NCBI GenBank assembly: GCA_016235125.1
Contig: JACRLZ010000006.1
Coordinates: forward strand, 186,001 to 250,000
DNA from: Sphingobacteriales bacterium
Lineage (GTDB): Bacteria; Bacteroidota; Bacteroidia; Chitinophagales; Chitinophagaceae
Direction: 5' to 3'
Length of the DNA: 64,000 bases
Shown: one piece after another, positions 35,543-42,763 of the stretch
Layout of the letters: each line of letters starts with the position of its first letter
How positions within the stretch are numbered: position 1 is the first letter of the stretch
Translations under genes and position numbers: made by a program
Notes under the pieces: generated by a model
The model's input: only the letters and a program-made list of their open reading frames with translations
What the model was told of the DNA's origin: nothing
Database searches by the model: none

Positions 35543-38244
35543 TTTACCTCCGTTGGCGAAAACCCATACCGGTCATTAAAACATTTACTGAAATATGCGG
35601 GGGAAGAAAAGCCGGTCATAAAAGCTACTTCTGTTATGTTGCCGGCATTTTTTTGTAGCAGATCCATAGCCCTTTCCAAACGAAAATTTCGTATCAGCTC
35701 ATTGGGAGCTTCCCCTGTAAGGGCCTTCAGTTTGCGGTGCAGCTGGCTGCGGCTCATGTTGGCTGCATTGGCAAGGTTTACCACACCAAACATTTCGTTA
35801 TCCAGGTTTTCATCAATGGCGGCTCTTATCTTTTCAAGAAAAATATTTTCCTGAGATTGCAGCTCCACTTTGTCCGGTGTGATGCTGATTATTTTTTTAG
35901 AATATAATTCTCTTAATTTTCGTCTTTGCTCTATCAGGTTTTGGATGCGGGCAATCAGTTCATCGCCATCAAATGGTTTAACGAGATAATCGTCTGCTCC
36001 TGTTTTTAATCCCTCTATTTTACTTTCCGCCGTTGCTTTCGCCGTAAGCATAATGACAGGGATATGGCTGGTCTTTTCATTTTTCTTTATCTCGTTTGTC
36101 ATAACCACTCCGTCCACCACAGGCATCATCACATCTGTTACAATTAAATCAGGTATTAATTGTACTGCTTTTTCAATTCCATCTTTTCCATTTCCCGCCA
36201 GGGTCACATTAAATTCTTTTTTCAAAGTATCGCTGATAAATTGCTGCAGATCGGTATTGTCTTCCACAATTAAAACAGTTGGAAGCGAAGAGTCCCCGAT
36301 TACTTCTTTTACTTGTTCTTCTGCATAACCCGAAGCAGGAACAGTCGAAATCGCTGATGTTTCTTTTCCTGAAATTTCAACATCGTCATCTGAATAAAAT
36401 TCTCTGGCCACCGGGATGCTGAACCTGAAACTGGCTCCCCGGCCTGTATCGCTGCTCACACTTATCTGTCCCTTGTGCAGTTGCACCAGTTCTTTCACCA
36501 ATGATAAACCAATTCCTGTTCCTCCTTCTGTTCCTTCTACCTGGTAAAAGCGGTCAAAAATTTTATCCAGCTGCTCTTTGGGAATGCCGGGGCCGCTGTC
36601 GCCAACGGTTATCCGTATTCTTTTATCGCCATTTTCTACATCAACCGAAACGGATCCGTTTTCCGGCGTGAATTTGAAAGCATTGCTTAAAAGATTGGTG
36701 ACTATTTTCTGAAATTTATCCCTGTCAATCCAGCCAATTATCTCGTGTTCGGGAAAATGAGTGTGATAGTTTACCTGCTTTTGTTCGGCCATGCTATTGA
36801 ATGAATAAACAGTGGCTTTTATTAAACCGGAAATATCAGTTTTACTTACCTGCAGCCCCAGTTTACCACTTTCCAATTTTGACAGGTCAAGCATCTGGTT
36901 GACGAGGTGCAGCAGACGTTCTCCGTTGTGCCGCATCATCTTCATATATTTTTTACTGCTGTCTTCATCCAGTTTTCCCTGCTCCATTTGTTTCAGCGGG
37001 CCAATCATCAGCGTTAAAGGGGTGCGGAACTCATGACTTATGTTGGCAAAGAAGGAGTTTTTCATCTTATCCAGGTGCCGGAGTTTTTCTGCTTCCGCAT
37101 GTTCTACTTCGGCCAATAGTTTGGCCCGTTTTTGTTTTAGCAATTGCCTGTTCCGGAAAATATAAAAAACGGTTGCTGCAAGCAAAAGAAGGCCGCCCGA
37201 AAGGAACAAAAGCCTGTTCCGTTTCTCTTTCTCCCGATTTATCTCCTTTTCTTTTTGAGCTGTTTTGTAAATAGTTTCCAGTTCAAGGTTGGCCCTGCTG
37301 TATTGCTGGCTTAAATGCAGCGAGTCGGTTTTGAATTGCAACTGCTGGTAATACATGGCTTGCTTGTAATCACCCCGGGCTATATACATTTCCTTCAGCC
37401 CGATATAAATACTGGCTTCACCTTCTGTATTGCCACAAGATTGACAGACGGGCAGGGCTTTATCGTACCAGGGTTCAGCTTCTTTCCACCTGTTCTGTTT
37501 GCGGTAAGTATGACCAATGTTTAATAATGAAAAACAAAGCCCATATTTTTCATCGGGCAATGTTTCCATTATTTCTGCCGATTTAATATAATATTCCCTC
37601 GCTTTGTCAATATCCCCCCGCAACTGGTAATTAACGCCAGTGTTGTTTATTGCCGTAAACTCAAGGTCTCTGTATTGATACTTGAGGGCAATCTCAAGGG
37701 CTTTGTTATAATAGATCAGCGTAGTGTCGGTAGGATTATACATGGATCCGACAAGCATATAATCAAGTCCTAACTCTTTCCACTGTTTCAATTTTTCATG
37801 AATGACAGCGGCCTCACCTCCTCTTTTTATGGTAAGGGCTTTGTTTTTTTCCAGCTTGTTAAGGTAAGCGATGGTTTGAAGAGCGGCCGCTTTTAATGAA
37901 TCATTATTATTTTTTTCTGCCTCATCAAGCACAGGAAGCAAAGTTTGTGAGGCCTTTTCCAGATTTAATTTTTTTATATAGGAATTTCCAATTCTTAATT
38001 GTACAAATGGAACATAGTCTTTGTCCCTTTCTTTTGCATATTTGATAAACTCTTCGCTGATTAATATAGCGGTGTCAACCTGATAACGGGAATATATTTT
38101 TTCTAATTTTTTATAGGCCTCTCTTTTTTCAACGGGTGTGGCAGCCTTATTATAAGCATCCCAGTATGGTTTTGTAAAACCGGTTTGTGCAACGGCGGGG
38201 TTAATAATCAGAAAAACGGCTAATATGGTGAGAAGCACCCGCAT
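35527..38244 (-). CDS. Hybrid sensor kinase with TPR sensor, REC and AraC domains
   Basis: 905 residues: signal peptide (LLTILAVFLIINPAVAQ), periplasmic TPR-like repeats (~30-330), one membrane helix (NRLLFLSGGLLLLAATVFYIF, ~345-365), HisKA with SHEFRTPLTLMIGPL, HATPase (NLLSNAFKFTPENGSV, GDSGPGIPK, GGTGIGLSLVKE), receiver (LIVTDVMMPVVDG with the phospho-Asp; KPFDGDEL) and a C-terminal AraC-type HTH (ANMSRSQLHRKLKALTGEAP). One protein therefore senses, relays and binds DNA, as in Bacteroidota hybrid systems. Unlike SusR-type polysaccharide sensors, the input is TPR rather than propeller repeats. No SusC/D genes are nearby, so the target is unknown. Confidence 0.92.
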   Translation of the reverse strand: MRVLLTILAVFLIINPAVAQTGFTKPYWDAYNKAATPVEKREAYKKLEKIYSRYQVDTAILISEEFIKYAKERDKDYVPFVQLRIGNSYIKKLNLEKASQTLLPVLDEAEKNNNDSLKAAALQTIAYLNKLEKNKALTIKRGGEAAVIHEKLKQWKELGLDYMLVGSMYNPTDTTLIYYNKALEIALKYQYRDLEFTAINNTGVNYQLRGDIDKAREYYIKSAEIMETLPDEKYGLCFSLLNIGHTYRKQNRWKEAEPWYDKALPVCQSCGNTEGEASIYIGLKEMYIARGDYKQAMYYQQLQFKTDSLHLSQQYSRANLELETIYKTAQKEKEINREKEKRNRLLFLSGGLLLLAATVFYIFRNRQLLKQKRAKLLAEVEHAEAEKLRHLDKMKNSFFANISHEFRTPLTLMIGPLKQMEQGKLDEDSSKKYMKMMRHNGERLLHLVNQMLDLSKLESGKLGLQVSKTDISGLIKATVYSFNSMAEQKQVNYHTHFPEHEIIGWIDRDKFQKIVTNLLSNAFKFTPENGSVSVDVENGDKRIRITVGDSGPGIPKEQLDKIFDRFYQVEGTEGGTGIGLSLVKELVQLHKGQISVSSDTGRGASFRFSIPVAREFYSDDDVEISGKETSAISTVPASGYAEEQVKEVIGDSSLPTVLIVEDNTDLQQFISDTLKKEFNVTLAGNGKDGIEKAVQLIPDLIVTDVMMPVVDGVVMTNEIKKNEKTSHIPVIMLTAKATAESKIEGLKTGADDYLVKPFDGDELIARIQNLIEQRRKLRELYSKKIISITPDKVELQSQENIFLEKIRAAIDENLDNEMFGVVNLANAANMSRSQLHRKLKALTGEAPNELIRNFRLERAMDLLQKNAGNITEVAFMTGFSSPAYFSKCFNDRYGFSPTEVKKQGV

Positions 38245-38361
38245 GTATAAAAATTACAACGTACAAGATAAAAATTCTCCGGACAAAAAATTGATGAGAT
38301 AACGGTTTTCCTTTCCGGGTTTAGTTAATAAATCAAATCAGCATAACATTAAACTGAAAAA

Positions 38362-38391
38362 GGGCCGGTTCATTACTTACTGAACCAGCCC
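38362..38391 (-). terminator. Terminator after the NTF2-like gene
   Basis: GGGCCGGTTCA pairs with TGAACCAGCCC with one bulge, across an eight-base loop, with flanking A and T runs. It starts just beyond the stop of the minus-strand gene at 38399. Confidence 0.75.
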
Positions 38392-38398
38392 ATAAAAA

Positions 38399-38884
38399 TT
38401 ACTGCATTGGTTTCACTGGCGTCATCGTCACCTGTTCACAAAGCCAGCTATCTTTTGTTCTCTTAAGTAAAACAGATATAGCAAATACTTCTTTCTCTTT
38501 TTTATTGCCAAAATGATTTGTATGCTCGTCGTTATATTCAACCAGAATTAAATCATTGCCCAGGTAACGGCTATTCCAGTTCGTTTCGTTTTGTTCCATT
38601 TTGTCGGGCCTGGGTAATGTCATAAACCAGGCAAAGAGTTTTTTATAATAGTCTTTTAAGGCTGTGCGGCCTGTTACAATTTGTCCTTCAGGAGAGATAT
38701 GTGTGCCATTTTCGGTATAATAACCGGCAAAGGCGGCGGCATCAAATCTTCCGAAGGCAGCCATCATTTCCTTGTAAAACTTTTCGGTAGATTTTGAATC
38801 TTCCTCCGATACTTTTTGGGCGTTTGCGTTCATACTGAATGTTGCAGTAAGCAGCAGCGTGGCTGCAATAAATAATTGTTTCAT
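38399..38884 (-). CDS. Secreted NTF2-like (SnoaL/DUF4440-type) protein
   Basis: 161 residues from ATG 38884, with a signal peptide (FIAATLLLTATFSMNANAQ). The rest is one NTF2-like cone fold: TEKFYKEMMAAFGRFDAAAFAGYYTENGTHISP, then TGRTALKDYYKKLFAW and a C-terminal strand pair. This fold covers isomerases, hydrolases and non-enzymatic binding proteins, so no activity is assigned. A longer frame to 38989 lacks a plausible start. Confidence 0.8.
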   Translation of the reverse strand: MKQLFIAATLLLTATFSMNANAQKVSEEDSKSTEKFYKEMMAAFGRFDAAAFAGYYTENGTHISPEGQIVTGRTALKDYYKKLFAWFMTLPRPDKMEQNETNWNSRYLGNDLILVEYNDEHTNHFGNKKEKEVFAISVLLKRTKDSWLCEQVTMTPVKPMQ

Positions 38885-39067
38885 TGTTTTGATTTTTTGA
38901 TTAAAAAAATTTGATGGAGCAAAAGTGGGGGTGGTTGGAAGGTAAAAGCAAACACTCCTGGCGCAAAGAGTTTCAAATTTGTCGCACATTCAGCCTATAG
39001 AGACATTTTTAGGATTAAATGCTACCAAAGTATTGGTACTATCAGGTTCTGGAAGAAATTTTTATTT

Positions 39068-39258
39068 TCACAAACCCGTTGTCTTGCTTATCTCCGGCAT
39101 TTCATCTTCCATCCAGAGATAATCTTTCTCCAATGTGTTCAGCTTCATGTGTGGGCGGTACGTATTCTATTTTACAGAATTTCCAAACCATATCCCATCC
39201 CGCCCACACTGCCGTTCTTGTCCCCGAAGAGGATGATGGCGGTAATATTTTTTGTCCC
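39068..39258 (-). pseudogene. Decayed 3' remnant of a second nadA
   Basis: On the minus strand, 39068-39160 read [20 protein letters not shown] then PEISKTTGL and a stop. HMKLNTLEK and the following residues match the NadA C-terminus at 8.2 kb ([22 protein letters not shown]). Further upstream, in another frame, QKILPPSSS around 39240 resembles Nad[13 protein letters not shown]. Stops and frame shifts break the rest of the 391-base gap (38885-39276). The DNA differs clearly from the intact nadA, so it is an old paralogue remnant, not a recent copy. Confidence 0.6.
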
Positions 39259-39276
39259 GGAAATAAATAATATATC

Positions 39277-40194
39277 CTAATTGCTCAATGCCGAAAAAGC
39301 AATAGCCACCTCCGCCCCCAGCTTTGCATTATGTTTTATCAGAGCAATATTCGCTTCTAAACTTTCGCCTTTACTGCATTCAGCAATGTATCGCAACAAG
39401 TACGGAGTTACGTCTTTACCCCGTATATTTTTTTCTTTTGCAGTCCGAAGAGCATTTTCAATATGTTTTTCGATTTCTTCCGCAGGCACTTCATAATCCG
39501 CAGGAACAGGATTGGCAATCAAAACAGAGCCATTCAGGCCAAGATCCCATTTTGTTTTAATCAGTTGTGCAATTTCCATTGCCGTATCTAACCGCAAAGG
39601 AGATTTGAATCTGCTTTTACAGGAATAAAAACATGGAAATTCATTCTGTCCATATGTTACAACAGGAACGCCTTTTGTTTCCAGGTATTCTAATGTTAAT
39701 CCAATATCCAAAATTGATTTTACTCCGGCTGAAACAACAGCCACAGAAGTATTTTCCATTTCTGTGAGATCAGCAGAAATATCCATACTGGTTTCTGCAT
39801 CACGATGCACACCTCCGATACCACCGGTTACAAAAATTTTTACCCCTGCCATTGCCGCAATTCTCATTGTTGCTGCTACGGTAGTTGCTCCGTATAAATT
39901 TTTACTGAGCACATAAGGCATATCCCGCAAACTCACTTTCCATACATTTTCCATCTTCCCCAAACCTTCCATCACATCCCTTTTCAGCCCCACATGACAT
40001 TTGCCATTCATGATAGCGACAGTGGCAGGCGCCGCCCCCCCGTTTCGTATCAAATCTTCTACTGCCAACGCCGTTTCTACATTCCTTGGCCATGGCATGC
40101 CGTGTGAGATGATGGTTGACTCCAATGCAACAACGGGCTTGTTGGTTTGCAAAGCTTCTTTTACCTCAGGATGTATTTCCAGGAAGGGATTCAT
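39277..40194 (-). CDS. psuG: Pseudouridine-5'-phosphate glycosidase
   Basis: 305 residues from ATG 40194 (MNPFLEIHPEVKEAL). Splits pseudouridine 5'-phosphate into uracil and ribose-5-phosphate. Family signatures: VVALESTIISHGMPWPRN, GGAAPATVAIMNGKCHVGL, TTVAATMRIAAMAGVKIFVTGGIGGVHR with the catalytic Lys/His region, SAGVKSILDIGLTLEYLETKGVPV. psuK lies just upstream on the same strand, so together they form a pseudouridine salvage pair. A remnant of nadA lies directly downstream. Confidence 0.94.
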   Translation of the reverse strand: MNPFLEIHPEVKEALQTNKPVVALESTIISHGMPWPRNVETALAVEDLIRNGGAAPATVAIMNGKCHVGLKRDVMEGLGKMENVWKVSLRDMPYVLSKNLYGATTVAATMRIAAMAGVKIFVTGGIGGVHRDAETSMDISADLTEMENTSVAVVSAGVKSILDIGLTLEYLETKGVPVVTYGQNEFPCFYSCKSRFKSPLRLDTAMEIAQLIKTKWDLGLNGSVLIANPVPADYEVPAEEIEKHIENALRTAKEKNIRGKDVTPYLLRYIAECSKGESLEANIALIKHNAKLGAEVAIAFSALSN

Positions 40195-40199
40195 AATTA

Positions 40200-40290
40200 A
40201 TATAGAATATAGAACAGGGAATGTCGAATGATGAACTTTGGGCCACATACTTCGATGTTCGCTGTTCCTTGTTCGTTGTTCATTATTTCT
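40200..40290. repeat. Inverted-repeat element between psuK and psuG
   Basis: AATATAGAACAGGGAATGTC with GAATGATGAAC (40203-40233), and TTCGATGTTCGCTGTTCC with TTGTTCGTTGTTCATT (40251-40284), are inverted, imperfect copies of one GTTC-rich unit. The pair could fold into a long imperfect hairpin. Such GTTC/GAAC elements look dispersed rather than gene-specific. Confidence 0.45.
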
Positions 40291-40320
40291 TTTATTAGCT
40301 AAACAGAAAAAATAATTATC

Positions 40321-41247
40321 CTATTCGGGATAATACTTGTTTACAAGACCCAACAATTTTTCCTGGTTCAGGTGGGTGGCAATAGCGCCGTTCACCTGCA
40401 ATATCTCTGCTGATAAGGTATGCGCCAGCTTCAGGCAGTCCATATCCTCTTTGCCCAGATGCTTTGCCAAAAGATAACCGGATAAAGAGCCATCGCCTGC
40501 ACCCGTACAATCAACTACATCAATAGATGGCGCATGAAGTGTTATCGCCTTTTCTTTATTATATAATGCCGAACCCATCTGGCCATTATGCAGCCAGATA
40601 TTCTGAACGCCTTTTCCCAATAGCTCCTGTATCTGCATTTGTGTCATGGATGCCTGTTCAGAACAAAGCACTGGCAACTCATCTTCATTTGGAGTAACGA
40701 GATAAAGGCCGTTAAGAGTTACGTCCTTATATTTTCTTGCCGGGGGAACAGAAACGGGCTCAAGGATAAAAGGAATACCTGTTTCATTACTAAAAGCAAG
40801 CAGCCATTCAGCCGTATCAACATTTATATTGGCATCGGCCAATAAATAAGATGCGGTTTTCAATAGCTCTTTATGCTTTGACAAATGATCCGGCGTTATT
40901 AAATAATTAGCAGCATTGGTTAAGAATGCCGAGAATAAAGATCCGTCTACATTTAATATGCCGGTATATTTTCCCGAAAGACCTTCTTTAGTAATTGATG
41001 CATCTAATTTTACTCCTGCATTACTGCAAACTTTTTTCAGCCAGTCGCCATCGCTGTCATTGCCAAATACACTAATTAGTTGTACAGGCACTCCGAGTAA
41101 TGCAAGCTGGTGAGCAATATTGCGGCTTACACCGCCAGCTGTTTTGGTTACAATGGCATCATTAGTAGTAGCCAATAACATTTCTTCTTTAGCATGGAAC
41201 AGTTCATCTACAAAAGCAGCGCCGATACAAATGACAGGGTTTGACAT
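40321..41247 (-). CDS. psuK: PfkB-family kinase, probable pseudouridine kinase
   Basis: 308-residue ribokinase-fold sugar kinase. It shows the PfkB N-terminal pattern (TKTAGGVSRNIAHQLALLGVPVQLISVFG) and the C-terminal catalytic motif DCTGAGDGSLSGYL with the Asp base. Phosphorylating pseudouridine gives the substrate of PsuG next door, which is the reason for the specific name; the kinase alone could only be called PfkB-type. A TACATTTG box (minus strand, 41252-41259) four bases before the ATG might give it its own leaderless promoter. Confidence 0.85.
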   Translation of the reverse strand: MSNPVICIGAAFVDELFHAKEEMLLATTNDAIVTKTAGGVSRNIAHQLALLGVPVQLISVFGNDSDGDWLKKVCSNAGVKLDASITKEGLSGKYTGILNVDGSLFSAFLTNAANYLITPDHLSKHKELLKTASYLLADANINVDTAEWLLAFSNETGIPFILEPVSVPPARKYKDVTLNGLYLVTPNEDELPVLCSEQASMTQMQIQELLGKGVQNIWLHNGQMGSALYNKEKAITLHAPSIDVVDCTGAGDGSLSGYLLAKHLGKEDMDCLKLAHTLSAEILQVNGAIATHLNQEKLLGLVNKYYPE

Positions 41248-41264
41248 GTTGCAAATGTAAAGTG

Positions 41265-41642
41265 TTACTCCTCTTTCTTTCTTACTATCAAAAACCAGTC
41301 ATTATCCAAAGGCAGGTAACCATAGTCATAACAGTAGTAATATGTCTTGCCCGTCTTGGTGGTATAAATATGTGTGAGGTATTTGAACTGAAAACCGAGC
41401 CGCTGCAGTTTATCTTTATTGGCCTTTGCCGTTTCCTCCGCTTCCGGCAGAATCGATTCCAATAGCTTCCTGTTTTTCAGCAGTGCATTATTGATATTTC
41501 TTACCAGAGTGCTGTGGCTGCCCTTCGATTTTTGCTGGTTATTATAATTGTTGCGGCAATAATCGTCACAGAATTTTTTATCTACCCGGCCTTTCAGCGG
41601 TTTGCTGCAGGACAGACAAGTTTTGGTTTGAGATGCAGTCAT
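41265..41642 (-). CDS. Small zinc-ribbon protein of unknown function
   Basis: 125 residues from ATG 41642. The N-terminus has a four-Cys zinc ribbon (TCLSCSKPLKGRVDKKFCDDYC), followed by a basic helix (RNNYNNQQKSKGS), a long helical region and a C-terminal Tyr-rich strand (YYYCYDYGYLPLDNDWFLIV). This layout is common in uncharacterised Bacteroidota proteins and suggests nucleic-acid or protein binding. It precedes psuK by 17 bases on the same strand. Confidence 0.75.
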   Translation of the reverse strand: MTASQTKTCLSCSKPLKGRVDKKFCDDYCRNNYNNQQKSKGSHSTLVRNINNALLKNRKLLESILPEAEETAKANKDKLQRLGFQFKYLTHIYTTKTGKTYYYCYDYGYLPLDNDWFLIVRKKEE

Positions 41643-41863
41643 AGCGAGGGTTTCAGGCAATGAATATAAGAAAAATTATCCGTGTGCAAACGTTTCTACC
41701 CGGTTAGCTTCGGGAAGAAACGGGTAAAAACCGACTCCGGCTTTTCGGCACTATCATCTTTGTGTTGTCAATCGGAAATGACGTCACCGGCAGACTGAGA
41801 TAACAAAATTCAAAAACCGCTTCTGCAAAACCATAACGGCACAGAGGCACAAATTTTAAAACT

Positions 41864-42211
41864 ATGTACGCTTTAAAAAACAAAGTTCAACTGATCGGCA
41901 ACCTGGGTAATGCACCCGAAGTGAAAACATTTGAAAGTGGTAAGAAAGTTGCCAACTTCCGCATCGCCACCAGCGAAGTATACCGCAACGCTAAAGGCGA
42001 AAAAGTAAAAGACACACAGTGGCACAACCTGGTGATGTGGGGCAAGCTGGCAGAAATAGCCGAGAAGTACCTGACTGTTGGTAAAGAAGTAGCCGTGGAA
42101 GGCAAGCTGGTAAACCGTCAGTACACTGATAAAGACGGCAACAAAAAGTACTTTACTGAAATACAGGTGAACGAACTCCTCATGCTTGGCGGCAACCCGG
42201 CTGAAGCATAA
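41864..42211 (+). CDS. ssb: Single-stranded DNA-binding protein
   Basis: 115-residue OB-fold SSB: NKVQLIGNLGNAPEVK, KVANFRIATSEVYRN, DTQWHNLVMWGKLAEIAEKYL, KEVAVEGKLVNRQYTDKDG. It lacks the long Gly/Pro-rich linker and acidic DDDIPF tail of the main replication SSB, so it is a short paralogue of the kind found with mobile elements and competence, or one of several SSBs. A short repeat-like sequence (GGCACAGAGGCACAAA) lies ~20 bases upstream. The inverted-repeat cassette begins seven bases after its stop. Confidence 0.93.
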   Translation: MYALKNKVQLIGNLGNAPEVKTFESGKKVANFRIATSEVYRNAKGEKVKDTQWHNLVMWGKLAEIAEKYLTVGKEVAVEGKLVNRQYTDKDGNKKYFTEIQVNELLMLGGNPAEA

Positions 42212-42217
42212 TTTTTG

Positions 42218-42753
42218 TTTGCCACGGATTACACAGATTTTCACGGATGATGGCCGCAGGCCATTTTATCGGGAACCTTTGTATAGTCCGTGGCTTTTAA
42301 AATTCAAAAGAATGGAAAATCTTATTCAGCGAACCGAGACATACCAAATTATTGGCACCTGCATGGAAGTGCATCGTCAACTGGGATTTGGTTTTTCGGA
42401 AATAGTTTATAAAGATGCTATGGAGATAGAAGCGGGGATAAATGAAATCCCCTTCAAAAGGGAAAAAGAATATTCAGTTCTTTATAAAGGGCGGCCATTA
42501 AAACATAAATACTTTGCTGATTTCATAATGTTTGATAACATAATTGTTGAGATAAAGGCAGGTAAAGAAGGTATTAACAACGAACACATCAGTCAAACCT
42601 TAAATTATATGAGGGCCTCTGGCTGTAAAATCGGTCTGATTATTAACTTCGGTAAACAAAGTCTGGAACACAAACGGCTGGTATTATAGATAGAATGCAG
42701 AACCCCGATTGCGAAGCAATCAATCCGTGTTAATCTGTGTAATCCGTGGCAAA
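42218..42753. mobile_element. Inverted-repeat cassette carrying a GxxExxY nuclease-like gene
   Basis: The left end GCCACGGATTACACAGATT (42221-42239) recurs exactly, inverted, at 42732-42750; both are then followed by CACGGAT two bases further in. Subterminal triloop hairpins sit at both ends: TGGCC-GCA-GGCCA (42251-42263) and GATTGC-GAA-GCAATC (42707-42721). The left end can also fold on itself (GCCACGGA 42221-42228 with TCCGTGGC 42287-42294). The cassette contains one gene, no transposase, and lies exactly between ssb and the helicase. I see no clear target duplication. Overall it resembles a small non-autonomous or self-contained mobile unit. Confidence 0.6.
42312..42689 (+). CDS. GxxExxY family PD-(D/E)XK nuclease-like protein
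   Basis: 125 residues from ATG 42312 (MENLIQRTETYQIIG). The family motif is GFSEIVY (Gly27, Glu30, Tyr33). A complete nuclease core is visible: Asp70 in KYFADFIM, Glu80-Ile-Lys82 in IIVEIKAG, and the RecB-like Gln95-x3-Tyr99 (SQTLNYM). So the active site looks intact, although the biochemical role of GxxExxY proteins is not established. It is the only gene of the inverted-repeat cassette. The longer open frame from 42186 runs through the repeat and is not used. Confidence 0.88.
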   Translation: MENLIQRTETYQIIGTCMEVHRQLGFGFSEIVYKDAMEIEAGINEIPFKREKEYSVLYKGRPLKHKYFADFIMFDNIIVEIKAGKEGINNEHISQTLNYMRASGCKIGLIINFGKQSLEHKRLVL

Positions 42754-42763
42754 AATCAAAACC

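Noticed and set aside
40200..40290. A possible CRISPR array from the repeated GTTC-rich units
   Set aside because: Units are inverted and imperfect, only two copies exist, and no spacer pattern or cas gene is present.
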